64,000 bases of DNA from Arion vulgaris (Eukaryota; Mollusca; Gastropoda; Stylommatophora; Arionidae). The position numbers were made by a program, and so were the translations under genes. Every line of letters begins with the position of its first letter. Within the stretch, counting starts at the first letter, position 1. Positions 45,830 through 56,442 of this stretch are shown here, one piece after another. Below the pieces are notes generated by a model. That model was not told where the DNA came from and ran no database searches. It worked only from the letters and a program-made list of their open reading frames with translations. Location: the NCBI GenBank assembly GCA_020796225.1, contig CM036765.1, positions 36,670,066 to 36,734,065 of the forward strand, read 5' to 3'.

Positions 45830-45954
45830 CATTTAAACAGATTCTATAGGATAAAAGTCAGTTATGACAATTACTTTGACAAACGAATGTTAACTTTGCG
45901 ATCAAGTTTTTCTATTAAAAAGGGCAGGTTTCGGTATGAGTGGATGTCGTCTAT
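45830..45954 (+). pseudogene. LINE RNase H domain, left part (Polinton target)
   Basis: The frame leading into the insertion reads SFSIKKGRFRYEWMSS at 45905-45952. It continues without shift into the right part at 58353 once the Polinton and one copy of the 6-bp duplication are discounted. Confidence 0.75.
45949..45954. repeat. Target-site duplication GTCTAT, left
   Basis: Six bases directly before the left terminus (AGTAGTGGAG) of the Polinton, identical to 58347-58352. Six-base duplications are the rule for Polinton integrases. Confidence 0.93.
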
Positions 45955-46208
45955 AGTAGTGGAGTTCGTTAATTTCATGTCGCATTGGAGGCGCCGCCTC
46001 CAATAATCGATATATCATGAAGATATATAGTAATTAAATGGGTGAAATTGATCAATAATTTTATAAGATAGTAAGGGAGATACAAATTTTTTTTTTTCGT
46101 GTGTGGTAGAGTTAGACTCCCTTTAAAAATTATAGCACATATAATAATACAGACAATAACCCTTATTGACATAATAACATATAACAAAACGCTAGACATA
46201 TATAAATT
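45955..46208. repeat. Polinton left terminal inverted repeat
   Basis: About 254 bp, inverted relative to 58081-58346 and 56578-56838. It contains an A/T-run (T12) and, 30 bases from the tip, a 10-bp-stem hairpin. Similarity ends near CATATATAAATTT. Confidence 0.93.
45984..46004. promoter_or_regulatory. Subterminal GC-rich hairpin in left TIR
   Basis: ATTGGAGGCG, one central base, then its complement CGCCTCCAAT. GC-rich in an otherwise AT-rich TIR, and exactly 30 bases from the terminus, as at the right end. A role in replication or end recognition is inference. Confidence 0.7.
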
Positions 46209-46219
46209 TTAATGGAAGC

Positions 46220-46741
46220 TTACGGATGAGTTGAATGATTCAGAGAATCATAGATACAACAGAGGTACAACATAGATACACATATACAGACATAGTGAGA
46301 ACATAGGTATAACATTTTATATTTATATATAGTAATACAGTCATCTTTCTGTATCCGCAAAGTATTCACTGAAAAGTCAAGTGGAATATCCACCAGTTCT
46401 GAAGACTGGACGGGTGTTTTCAAAGGGCGTACGGACAAGTCCAGTGGGGTGTCATCTGGTTCATAGGTCTGTGAAACTAACTGGCGACGGTTTTATCGCC
46501 GAAGTCGACCTCTTAATTCCTTGATAGATAAATATATCAACTCCTCCTTAGTCACACTTAGATCTATTATTGTGTATAGATGACTATACAATAAACTTTC
46601 GAATGTTTCAACTACACATGGATGAGCCAACTGGTTTCCTAAACCGGCTACACAGCCAGTGCAGTAAGACGTAAACTCCATTGTCATGGCCCTCCACAAA
46701 CGTGTTCTAAGGGCATTGCTTAACTCTCTGCGTGAACCCAT
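46220..46741 (-). CDS. Polinton left-end divergent ORF with PLDLS/PLDFS motifs (E1A-like candidate), one in-frame stop
   Basis: Minus strand, ATG at 46741. The first 82 codons hold a CTGC pair, a second HPC, and hydrophobic helical segments, and stop at TAA 46495-46493. The same frame stays open for about 90 more codons. It encodes TYEPDDTPLDLSVRPLK at about 46476-46426 and ELVDIPLDFSV about 20 residues on. PxDLS is the known CtBP-binding motif found at the C-terminus of adenovirus E1A, and two spaced copies are unlikely by chance. The in-frame stop may be a real division into two proteins, an intron, readthrough, or an error. No LxCxE (Rb-binding) motif is present. It diverges from the ATPase gene across 85 bp. 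Position fits an early or regulatory gene. Function is inferred from the motif alone. Confidence 0.55.
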
Positions 46742-46826
46742 TTCTGTAAAATAGCTGGAATAGAAGAAGATATGTTATCAAAGATATAAGTAGTGTCAAA
46801 CATTTATAACTAGACATATCTAGAAG
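46742..46826. promoter_or_regulatory. Divergent promoter region
   Basis: The 85 bp between the start codons of the minus-strand ORF and the ATPase. It has a TTTATAAC TATA-like sequence at about 46801-46808 for the plus strand. The arrangement implies a shared bidirectional promoter; the element itself is a guess. Confidence 0.4.
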
Positions 46827-47439
46827 ATGGATCCTAGTTGGAAACATCCCTTTACAGCCCTTATCGCCGGACCAACTGGTAGTGGTAAAACTGTTTTTGT
46901 ACACAAGTTCATGCAAGAACTTACGTCTATGGTCGACCAAACACCAGAGGAGATTATATATTGCTATGGTGAGTGGCAAAGCATCTACAAAACTATGAGC
47001 GGTATTCAATTTATCCAGGGTTTGCCCGATATGGACCAGTGGATGGGTGATAAGAGGCGTCTGATTGTTATAGATGATCTGATGGCTGAAACAGATGACC
47101 GAGTAACTAAGCTATTTACTAAAGGTAGTCACCATAGAAATATTAGCGTTATATACATAATTCAAAACCTGTTTGGAAAAAATAAAGAACAACGAACCAT
47201 AAGTCTTAATGCCCACTACCTAGTATTATTCAAAAATCCCGTGATGGATCGCAGATTACTAATCTGGCCAAACAAATGTACCCAGGCGCGTATCATATCT
47301 CCAAGAAAGTTTTAAAGATGCGACATCACCACCTCATGGTTATTTGCTAGTGGATCTTCGACAGGACACACCAGAGCAGTTGAGATTACGCACCAATATC
47401 TTTCCACAGGAAACTCAGGTCGTATATGTCCCCAAATAA
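46827..47439 (+). pseudogene. Polinton packaging ATPase (FtsK/HerA, A32-like), frameshifted
   Basis: The intact first frame (46827-47315) has a Walker A GPTGSGKT (residues 15-22), a Walker B RRLIVIDDLMAE (near residue 78-89) and the sensor-like stretch VIYIIQNLF. These are the marks of the DNA-packaging ATPases shared by Polintons, NCLDVs and adenovirus-like elements. The expected C-terminal part is present downstream in other frames, including DATSPPHGYLLVDLRQDTP and the LRLRTNIFP segment, ending at TAA 47437-47439. Two breaks lie at about 47262 and 47300. As it stands the protein loses its last 40-50 residues. It would power genome packaging into capsids. Confidence 0.88.
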
Positions 47440-47444
47440 CATCA

Positions 47445-47763
47445 TGTCGGAGAAGATGAAGCAACAAGGGAAATGCTGCGATTCTTGAGGGGGTCCAAAC
47501 CAAGGCGATCAAGGCCGTTATAAAAACAGCGTCACCGGAACTCGTACGAACCTTATGCGAATGCTGTCACAACGTGTTAAAAGGGAATGTTCCACTTACA
47601 CATGTTCAGAAGAGACGAATGCAGCGCTATAAAAACAGTCTTAGAGCGATCACACGAAAGAAACTATCGATCAAAAAGCGGAAACAGATCTCACAAAAGG
47701 TGGATTTATAGGGGCCTTATTGGGTCCAGTGTTAAATGGGCTGAAGGAGTCCTAGGACTATGA
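47445..47763 (+). pseudogene. Small basic Polinton protein, frameshifted
   Basis: One frame reads SPELVRTLCECCHNVLKG, then VQKRRMQRYKNSLRAITRK and a Lys/Arg-rich stretch. A shifted frame then gives GGFIGALLGPVLNGLK. This Leu-rich N-part, basic middle and Gly/hydrophobic end recur in many Polintons next to the ATPase. Length would be about 95-100 residues. Breaks lie near 47490, 47700 and 47745. Function unknown; DNA or virion association is suggested only by charge. Confidence 0.65.
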
Positions 47764-48212
47764 TGGCTAAGAAAATGATATTAATTGATCCCCGTCTTTT
47801 AGACCAACCGAAACAATATTTACCGCCCAATATTGTCAATGACAACCTACGCGAGCTAGATATACATATGCAACAAATCTTGGATAGAGAAGATATATTG
47901 CCACGCGACAAAGCTAGAATGTATCAACAAGTTTTGCATCGCTATATGCAACGGCTCGACCAGCACAGAAACAAACCGATAGGACATGTGGACATCAAAC
48001 CAACACAAGCGACCCAACCGCTCGAGGAACCAGTGATACAACCAACACCTATACTTAAAGAAGCAGACGGGAAAAGGCCGACCACAATTGAGACAAAAAG
48101 TCAAAAGAAGGTCGATGCTAGTATAATACAGACTACCCCAGCGTACTCACTCCGGGTAAAAAAGAAGACTAAAATTCCAACACCAACTTGGGATAAATGG
48201 CCAAAGGTGTGA
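47760..48212 (+). CDS. Conserved Polinton protein of unknown function
   Basis: Open frame of 150 codons. The N-terminal segment KKMILIDPRLLDQPK is followed by a charged helical region (NLRELDIHMQQILDR; DKARMYQQVLHRYM), then a Pro/Gln/Thr-rich linker and a basic C-terminus with PTWDKW. The (M)I(D)PR...MQ-IL...KA--Y-Q-L-RY pattern recurs in Polintons between the ATPase and integrase. The start is one of two adjacent ATGs (47760 or 47763). It overlaps the end of the small basic gene. Confidence 0.7.
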   Translation: MMAKKMILIDPRLLDQPKQYLPPNIVNDNLRELDIHMQQILDREDILPRDKARMYQQVLHRYMQRLDQHRNKPIGHVDIKPTQATQPLEEPVIQPTPILKEADGKRPTTIETKSQKKVDASIIQTTPAYSLRVKKKTKIPTPTWDKWPKV

Positions 48213-49181
48213 ATGCGTGGTTAAAAAAAACAATATTACAATCCAAAACAACCAGGGTCTTATGGCGGTGCATTGCACCGTAGTACTAAAATCAATCCTA
48301 AAGTAATCAAAGCGTGGTTGAGCGCAAGATACGTACACTCTACACAAACCAATTCGATACCGCTTTAAACGGCGACCCGTTATTGCAGGCGGGCCATACC
48401 AACAATATCAAGCTTATCTAATAGATATGAGAGCTGTCAGAAAATACAACGATGGATTTTCTTATCTGGTGACCTGTATTGATGTGTTTAGTAAATATGC
48501 CTGGGCCATCCTGATCAAGACAAAACTGGAAAAACCTTGGTCGAAGTTATGAGTCACATATTTACCACTCGTAAACCAATAAATTTTCAAACTGACAAAG
48601 GCTCGGAATTTAAGAACAAGACATTTTTAAAGTTTCTTAACAACGAGGGTGTACATTTCTTTACTACAGAGATCGAAGATATAAAAGCCGATATAGTTGA
48701 GCGGTTTAATCGTACATTAAAAGAAAAAATGTGGCGATACTTTACGAAAACAAATGAGCTTCGATATGTGGACGTAATAGATCGATTGCTACACAATTAT
48801 AACCACTCATATCACCGAAGCATAGGAATGGCTCCAGCGCAGGTGACTATTGATAATCAAGAAGAAGTGTGGAATACACTATATTCAGCAGCTGACGTCA
48901 TCGGCAGACAACGCTATAGAGAAAGGGACACAATCAGACTTCGGCAAGCCAGACATGTATTTAAAAAAGGTTATACACCGTCGTGGACGGAAGAAATATT
49001 TACAATCAGCCGCGTAAATAATACAACACCGATCACGTATCGAGTAAAAGATAAAACGGGTAATGAACTGTTAGGTACATTTTATGCAGCAGAAATTCAG
49101 AAAGTAGGCGATAAACAAGTGTATCGAATCGAAACTCTTATACGACAACGTCGAGGAGTCCTTGCAGATTTCAGTACTTAG
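48213..49181 (+). pseudogene. Polinton integrase (DDE, retroviral type), frameshifted
   Basis: The N-terminal part is spread over frames (a GGALHRSTK segment near 48260; YLVTCIDVFSKYAWA near 48462-48506), and a 214-codon open part runs from 48537 to 49181. The DDE core has QTDKGSEFKN (second Asp) near 48590 and IVERFNRTLKEKMWRYF (catalytic Glu) near 48696. The first Asp, normally in a W-Q-A-D-L setting, is Tyr here (QAYLIDMR at 48406-48429). A C-terminal chromo-/SH3-like region follows (VKDKTGNELLGTFYAAEI). Breaks near 48345 and 48525. The enzyme would insert the element with 6-bp duplications. With the Tyr and shifts this copy looks inactive. Confidence 0.9.
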
Positions 49182-49190
49182 TGAAATGGT

Positions 49191-49535
49191 ATGGATATAA
49201 TTTATCATTCAACAGCTAGATATCAGCCAAACACATATCACGTTATGAAGACTAGTGATATGGAAATAGAAGAAGAAGCTAGCGTGGATACACCCGTCTT
49301 TGAGACAAACGTAGAAACATGCGTGGGGCCTAGACAATATTTCGGGAACCTTCTTCCACGTCCCGACATAGTTTTCATTTGTCAAATGATCGTTATATAT
49401 TTTGTGATTGGTGTCTCACTATTTAATCTAACATACAACAGTGCAGAGGGACCAGACGGCAAAATTTGGATCGAGTTAATGAACAGTTGTCTTGGTTACC
49501 TGCTTCCTAATCCTAAACTAGAAAAACAAAAATGA
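49191..49535 (+). CDS. Small Polinton membrane protein
   Basis: Intact 114-codon frame. An N-terminal polar region (about 55 residues) leads to one transmembrane segment (RPDIVFICQMIVIYFVIGVS, about residues 58-77), then a short polar loop and SCLGYLLPNPKL at the C-terminus. The RPDIVFICQM...GYLLP-P pattern is shared by many Polintons. Its TGA overlaps the ATG of the minor capsid gene (ATGA at 49532-49535). Role unknown. Confidence 0.75.
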   Translation: MDIIYHSTARYQPNTYHVMKTSDMEIEEEASVDTPVFETNVETCVGPRQYFGNLLPRPDIVFICQMIVIYFVIGVSLFNLTYNSAEGPDGKIWIELMNSCLGYLLPNPKLEKQK

Positions 49536-50338
49536 GTTTCTATATAACACTACCAAGTAATGCCTCTTTGGGTAGCTATCCCAATAACACATCCGGTAAT
49601 TTCTATGTAAAACTATCGCAAACAATTGAGCTAAGTTCGCAATACGAAGTTGGTCTGGCGGAAATTCAGTTTCCAAATACCTACTATAACGTGCTAGACG
49701 ATGACGTATGGATACAGTACATACCGTCAACCATAGTAACAACAGACCCGCCCCAAACAGAATCACCTCAGTTGAACACCGTTAAGCCAACCATACGACT
49801 TGTATTACTACCGGGTCTGTACACCGTGCCAGACACCTTTATCACTGATCTGAATACCCTGATTATCGGTCTGGAGGCAGGAGACAACCCGCGAATGAGA
49901 TTATATCTTAACAAAGTAAACAAGAAACCCAGCTTCAAGCTATACGAAAAAGGAGCTGAAGTTATACTTAGCGAAATGTTACAACATATCCTCAATTTTA
50001 CCACACCCCACGTAACAGACAACAACCCAGTACTCCATAGTGAGGGAGAGGTAGAACTGCATAGTGAGATAACTAATGTCTACGTCTATAGCGACATAGT
50101 CGCCGCACGACCTGTTGGAGATGTCATGGTACCCCTATTGCGAGCTGTTCCAATAGTGGACAGACGGGCTGCATCAGTATTTCGGATGTATGACGAGCCA
50201 CACTATGTACCCCTGAGTCGTTTTTCCTTCGACACCGTGGAAATACTTTTAACGACCGACACAGGTAAAACTATCCCATTCATAACTGGGACAGCTATAC
50301 TGACACTACACTTTCGTACTCGCCGGCATCTCGAATAG
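49532..50338 (+). CDS. Polinton minor capsid (penton) protein
   Basis: Intact 268 codons. The start SFYITLPSNASLGSYPNNTS, the EVGLAEIQFPNTYYN segment, the NVYVYSDIVAARPVGD segment (near residue 180) and the LHFRTRRH end are the typical landmarks of Polinton minor capsid proteins, single jelly-roll proteins that form the five-fold vertices. No frameshift. Overlaps the upstream gene by four bases and is followed two bases later by the next ATG, so the capsid genes are tightly packed. Confidence 0.93.
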   Translation: MSFYITLPSNASLGSYPNNTSGNFYVKLSQTIELSSQYEVGLAEIQFPNTYYNVLDDDVWIQYIPSTIVTTDPPQTESPQLNTVKPTIRLVLLPGLYTVPDTFITDLNTLIIGLEAGDNPRMRLYLNKVNKKPSFKLYEKGAEVILSEMLQHILNFTTPHVTDNNPVLHSEGEVELHSEITNVYVYSDIVAARPVGDVMVPLLRAVPIVDRRAASVFRMYDEPHYVPLSRFSFDTVEILLTTDTGKTIPFITGTAILTLHFRTRRHLE

Positions 50339-50340
50339 CC

Positions 50341-50829
50341 ATGGGGAAACACGCTCCATTACAGCGAAACCCTAAAATCTATGAAGACTATTTCTGCCAT
50401 CAGGCGGGGCACGGCATACCCGTGTTTGTCGGAGGTCGTAGTCAACGAGGGCATGGACTTGGTTCTTTTTTTGGTGGGATTGGACGTGCGATTCTCCCAT
50501 GGTTAAAGACAGGTGGGAAAGCCTTACTCAGAGATGGGGTCGGTACTGGGTTGCAAGTTGCACAAGATGCTCTAGCTGGGAGGAACATAGGAGATTCCTT
50601 TAAAGAGCGCGCCAAGGGCGCGGGACAGAGGCTTCTCGCCAGCGCAGTTGATCACGTTTCAGGAAACCGAGGAGAAAACAACCAATCAGGATCCGGGATT
50701 AGAAAACGGCGAAAGGTAGCCCCACCGGGTGAACCTTTTAGTAAAAGAATAAAACTGGCTACCCAAGCGAGGCATTCACACACGAAGCCCAAGAAGAGTC
50801 ATAGGAGGTATTCAGATATATTTGGATAA
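50341..50829 (+). CDS. Gly-rich/basic Polinton virion-type protein (pVI/pX-like candidate)
   Basis: Intact 162 codons. The N-terminal HQAGHGIPVFVGGRSQRGHG leads to a Gly-rich amphipathic helix (FFGGIGRAILPWLKTGGKAL). The C-terminal half is basic with a KRRKVAPP nuclear-localisation-like motif. The position between minor and major capsid genes and the G-H-G/GLG sites, possible targets of the adenain-like protease, recall adenovirus pVI or pX precursors. That analogy is inference. Its TAA abuts the major capsid ATG. Confidence 0.72.
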   Translation: MGKHAPLQRNPKIYEDYFCHQAGHGIPVFVGGRSQRGHGLGSFFGGIGRAILPWLKTGGKALLRDGVGTGLQVAQDALAGRNIGDSFKERAKGAGQRLLASAVDHVSGNRGENNQSGSGIRKRRKVAPPGEPFSKRIKLATQARHSHTKPKKSHRRYSDIFG

Positions 50830-52131
50830 ATGGCTTTGATTCACCCCAATTCGTGCGAGTGTCTACATTCTGGGATCGATCTGTTTAGCTTACCACCGAC
50901 ACAAACAGCGGTCGAAGAAGGTCAGTTTGTGGAGATACACCCACTGGCGTCCCTAGCACCAAATGCCCCAATTGAGTTTGCAATCTCTGGTAACAGCGAA
51001 GAGTATCTAGACTTATTCAATACTTTTTTGCATGTAAGAGCCAAAATAACGTTGGACAACGGTGACAAAATACCACCTAATGCTGATGTAGCACCTGTCA
51101 ACTACTACCTACACAGTCTATTCTCACAGGTCGACGTGTCGCTGAACGATACATTAATTACGCCGAGTAAGAATACATATGGATACAGAGCGTATATTGA
51201 AGCAGTATTTAATTATGGTGAAGATGCTAAAAGGACATCTAACCTCGGCTTTTTACAAAGAAACAGCAAATTTCCTAGATGAAACAACTGGAGACGCCAA
51301 TAAAGGTTTACAGACACGTAGAAACTTAACAGCTGTTAGTCAAGAACTCGATATGATGGGGCGATTACATTCAGATATATTCGTACAAGATCGATATATG
51401 CTGAATGGCGTTGACTTGAAAATCAGATTGACCCCATCTAAGGACACCTTCAATTTGATGGCGCATGACCCAACTATTCAGTATAAATCAGTGATAACAT
51501 ACGCAGTAATGGTGCTTAGAAAAGTAAAACTAAATCCGGCGATATCTTTAGCGCATGAGAAAGCCCTGATCCGGGTAAATGCCAAGTATCCACTCAAGAG
51601 AGTTGGCCTAAAGACGTTTGTTATTCCAAAGGGTATGTTGTCGTATATGCAAGATAATTTATTCCTAAGTCAGACTCCTACACGCCTAGTTATTGGTATA
51701 ATTAATTCAGTGCATTTAACGGGTCCTATAAATATAACCCGTTTAACTTTCAACATTGTGGTCTGACATATTTGAATGTCACAGTCGCCGGTCGAGTCGC
51801 CACTGGAAACCAATTTCGATAGATTATGAAACAACCGATACAGTGCGAGCTTTTTGGTACCAATCTAGCCATGGGTCTAATTGGTAAAGACGCTGGTAAC
51901 GACCTAGACTACAGACAATTTAAAAATGGGTACAGTCTATATGCAGTAGATTTGAGTCCCAGCCTTTTAGACGGGGATCAATTCGAGATGGCAAAGTCTG
52001 GAGCAATCTCAATAGAACTTAAATTCGCTGCCGACACGTCGGAACCCTTACAAGTTGTGGTTAACGCAGAAAACGATTCGATATTGGAAATAAGTAAGTC
52101 GAGACAAGTTATTACCGACTATATTGCGTAA
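50830..52131 (+). pseudogene. Polinton major capsid protein (double jelly roll), frameshifted
   Basis: Three consecutive open parts: 50830-51282 (start ALIHPNSCECLHSGIDLF; VNYYLHSLFSQVDVSLND near residue 100), about 51230-51766 (ELDMMGRLHSDIFVQDRYML; LIRVNAKYPLKR), and about 51826-52131 (NGYSLYAVDLSP; IELKFAADTSEPLQVVV). These blocks in this order are the two-jelly-roll hexon-like protein of Polintons. Breaks: one indel near 51230, one near 51720, and a TAG at 51820-51822. All expected segments are present, so only a few base changes separate it from an open gene of about 430 codons. Confidence 0.92.
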
Positions 52132-52682
52132 AATGATTCAAACACTTTGGCGTATCCTTACAGGACGTATCACCAGCAACCACAGTTGTATTCACTATTG
52201 TTTGATTTACTAGGCACCACATATACGCTCAGTAGTATGCCCTTGTTTGCTGAACAAAATGAATACCCATGAAATATGAGACATACTCAGGGGTGATATA
52301 TACGTCAGACGAATACTATTCAGGGTCTTGGCTCGTGATCAATTACCCAGACGCATTGATCCAACTAAATCCTGCGGGTTTGTCAAATACTGACTGCAGT
52401 AACTAGGCGGCTCTCACTGGATTGGTCTGTATTACAACGGAATTGGTACCTTTGATTCGTTTGGATTACCGCCAATTAATACGGATATTACCAACTTTAT
52501 CAGCGTAATTCCATAGACAATGTGTATACAACCCACGTATATTACAGGATGTGCTTAGCAATGCTTGTGGTCTATACGCTATTTATTTCATCTTGATGAA
52601 AGCTGCGTGGAACAATGCAACGCGTACTAATGCCATTCTCGGCACCACCGTCGTTACATACACTGCCACCAGATGTACATAA
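52132..52682 (+). pseudogene. Polinton adenain-like cysteine protease, frameshifted
   Basis: Pieces in three frames: GGSHWIGLYYNGIGTFDSFG (about 52408-52467; catalytic His and the DSFGLPP block with the acidic residue), then LSNACGLYAIYFILMK (about 52554-52601; catalytic Cys in NACG). The C-terminal frame ends at TAA 52680-52682. These are the His/Asp-Glu/Cys landmarks of adenovirus maturation protease. The N-terminal third is scrambled by several breaks between 52220 and 52410. It would mature capsid precursors. The 3' end overlaps the start of the polymerase frame. Confidence 0.85.
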
Positions 52683-55600
52683 AATATATACAGACAACTG
52701 GCACGCCATCAAGACACATACAAAAATAAACAAATTCATGTCTACCTACACCTATTATCACAGTCCACACATGGAACATCCAATAGATTGGGGTGATCGC
52801 TTAGACAATCTGTTTAAAAATCAGACCAATCGTTTTAAAATTAATTACAGTCATCACACTATTCTCAGACATAAGGAAACAAATGACCTTAGATTATTTC
52901 ATGCCTCCTCTAACAATGCCTGTGTTTTAGACAAACCAATCTTAATTAATAATAGGACCGATTTACGAATTCCTTAAATCGTTACACGACAGCGATATTC
53001 TCAATTATGCCATGCATCAAAGACCATCAAGTAAATATTGTATCCATTCCATAGTAGGTACAAGTTTCTATCTCTATAACACACCAGACTATCCGATAGG
53101 TTGCTGTATCGAGCTCCCACCACACATAGTATACAAACAAAATATTACGAAATTTCAAGTTGACTCACACTCCAGACCATATACAGATAATCTTTGTTTC
53201 TTTAGGTGTCTGGCTGTTCATAAGAGGGCTCCAGTTAAAAATGTTAGGCGACCCACCCGTAATCTCCTGATTCAGTGGCAAATAAACCAAAAATTAGATT
53301 CTTTAATAGCTTTCCCTGGTGTTAATCTAGTCGAACTTCCAGCATTAGAAACATGTTTCGGTATTAATATAGATGTCTTTGAATACAATGATAAGCAGGC
53401 ATTGACCCCAAAACTAAGGGTAGGATAGCTATAAAGATACCATGCGCATCTTATTATATAACAACTATTTCATGTACATACCAAATATTGATAAAGCCGC
53501 AAACGCGTTTTCGTGTCCCAAATGCGGAAAGCTCTGGCCTAAATATTGCTGGTTGACCCGACATGAAAAGACGTGTTTATTTGGTAAACAGCGAGATCAG
53601 TATAAGGGAGGCGTGTATAGTACACCGGAGACTATTTTGGAATCGATTGATTCACATGGGATATCTGTTGAAACGAGTTATATCTATCCCTATAGAGCGA
53701 CATTTGATTTCGAATGTTATTTTGAACAATCAAATCTACCTAGCTGTGGCAAAGTCACCACATATTTAGCCAAACATGTCCCTCTGTCATGTTCTGTAGC
53801 GTCTAATATTCCCGGGGTGGAGGCACCTGTATGTTTCATAACATCGGGTGATCCACAAGATTTGGTAGATCGAATGCTCGATCACCTGTGTTACATCTCT
53901 GATATTGGTTACAAGCTCTTGTGTGCAGTTTGCTGGATATATAATCAATTAACCGAATTGGGTGATACTAAACTTAGCGATAGGTTCAATGCTTATTTAC
54001 GTGAGCTTCCCGTTATAGGATTCTCAATTCGGGAAAATATGACCTAAACCTGATACTACCCTATCTCGTTACTTACTTTCAATCTCAACGTAGATTCTCC
54101 TTTCATTTATTGTTAAAAGGAATCAGAATTTTATGTGCATAGGGACAATGAAGCTTAGATTGGTCGACGTCAGTTCATATCTTGCTGTTGGTTATTCATA
54201 TTCGATGTACTTAGCCGCCTATAAGGTAGAGGAACCAAAGGGTTTTTTCTGCTATGAATACATTACACACTTAAATAAATTGCAAGAAACACAACTACCT
54301 CCACATTCTGCTTTCTTTTCTACACTTAAAAACACTAACATTTCCACTAGTGAATATGAACACTGTCAACATAATGGTTAGATAATAAAATGACCACGCT
54401 AAGAGATTTTCTTATTTGGTACAATAATAAGGATGTAGTCCCTTTTTTAGCTGCTTTAGAAAAACAGGTTAGTTTTTATGCTCATCTAAAGATTGATATG
54501 TTTAAAGATGCCATATCGGTCCCTGGAATTACGTTAAAATATTTATTTAAAACGCTTGATAAAGACGTAGCTTTTTCCTTGTGTTCCAACCGAGAGCAAG
54601 ATCTGCATAAGACACTTAGAGCTAATATTGTGGGTGGTCCTTCTATTATATTTCATAGATATCATGAAAAAGGAAAAACTTGTATTATGGGTAATAAGTT
54701 GGTCCAGGGTATCAAAGGTTACGATGCCAATGCTTTATATCTATGGGCCTTGATGCAGAAAATGCCGACAGACTTTGCAGTTACCAGACAACCTGAGGAT
54801 GGCTTCAGACCACACCGCGCTAATTATTACATCCTCCAGTGTCGGGAATGGTTAACTTGGGTGGCCCACTTACACAGTATTGATTTAAAGACACAATTTA
54901 ACGGGAGCGAGATGCGTTTGGGTTCAAGACATATTAGAGTAGATGGGTGGGATAAACACACTCGAACCGTGTATCAGTTTCACGGTTGTTTGTTTCATGG
55001 ACATCCAAACTGTCCACTTACTCAAGGTAGAGATATTAACCCAATAAATAACAAACCCTTAGCTGACCTGTATAAAAATACAGTAGATATTCAGGAGTAC
55101 TTGACTAATGAAGTTAAGGTTTCTGTCATTGAAATGTGGGAATGTGAATGGCAGATTCTGAAAAAAATGATCAATCAGTCAGAAATTTTCTGTTGGCTAG
55201 ACGCCCAAAACGTTTCAAATGTAAGTACCCTATCACCGAGGCAAAACTAGTTGCCGGTGTTTTAGATGAAACCCTATTTGGGTTGGTAGAGTGTGACATT
55301 CATGTCCCAGACAGTTTAAAAGAGTATTTTTCAGAGATGACTCCAATCTTTAAAAACAATGACATCACAAGAGCTGATATAGGTGAATTTATGAGCGCCT
55401 ATGCTGATAGACAAACTTTTGTCGGGTAGTCGTCGAACTTTAATCGGTAGTTATCGAGGTGAAAAATTTTACTAGCGACTCCGTTGTTAAAATGGTATCT
55501 CAAACATGGTTTAATTGTTAGTAAAATATATCGTGTGATTGAATACCAGCCCGTCTCTTGTTTCAAACAATTTGGCGATAGTGTATCAGATGCACGTCGC

Positions 55601-56442
55601 GCTGGGGATAGAGACATTGGGTCCTCCATAACCAGTGAGACCATGAAACTTTAGGAACGCTGCCTATGGTAAGACCTTGACGAATAAGGCCATGCACTTA
55701 GACGTATCATACTGTCGGTGGCTGAGACAGGGTCTTAATAAATAACCCCTGTTTAAACATATGACGCAAATAGGTGAGGATATTTATGCGGTAGAAATGT
55801 TTAAAAAGAATACTATTTGGGATCTTCCGTTACAGATAGGCTTTTTTGTTTATCAATACGCAAAATTAGTTTTATTACGATTTTCTAGATAGGTTCGTAG
55901 ATTGTTCCGATTTCCAATTGTGTGAAATGGACACTGATAGCTTATACTTAGCCCTTAGCGCAGCGACATTAGTTGAGGTTGTTAAGCCCCACCTACATAG
56001 TGAGTTTTATCAGGTCTACAATAACTGGTTTCCAGCAGAAACTTGTTTACAGCATCACTCAACCTTTATTAGTAGCCAGGGGACCATTAGTTTCGATGTC
56101 CCGAGTTGTCAGGCAAGACAATTATATGAGCGAAAACTCAGGACTTTTCAAGTTAGAATATGAAGGATCTGGAATGGTCTCTTTATGTAGTAAAACATAC
56201 CACTGCTTCAGGGACTACAATAAAACTAGCACCAAGGGTTTGACAAAACAACACAATAATTTAGACAAAATATATTTTAGATGTACTCCACACAAGAATC
56301 GCAGGGTGGAAAGAATGTTGGTTTCAGAACACAAGCTGGGTCAATTTACACATATGAACAACACAGAAACTCTCTCTCATATTTTTATATCAAACGACAG
56401 CTACAATCAGATAATGTCACTACGACACCTCTATCTATATAA
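52615..56442 (+). pseudogene. Polinton protein-primed DNA polymerase B, frameshifted (with first copy of C-terminus)
   Basis: Successive open parts: 52615-52977 (RFKINYSHHTILRH N-terminal block), 53012-53428 (PYTDNLCFFRCLAVHK), 53442-54047 (zinc-finger-like CPKCGKLW---HEKTC, then Exo I ATFDFECYF), a shifted Exo II region near 54030-54055, 54133-54381, 54390-55250 (motif A GYDANALYLWA) and 55148-55429. Motif B (NAAYGKTLTNK, near 55655-55690) and motif C (MDTDSLYLAL, near 55927) follow. The length (about 1250 codons) and order fit Polinton PolB, which replicates the element from its ends. At least seven breaks. The part after 55347 is repeated at 56839. Confidence 0.93.
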
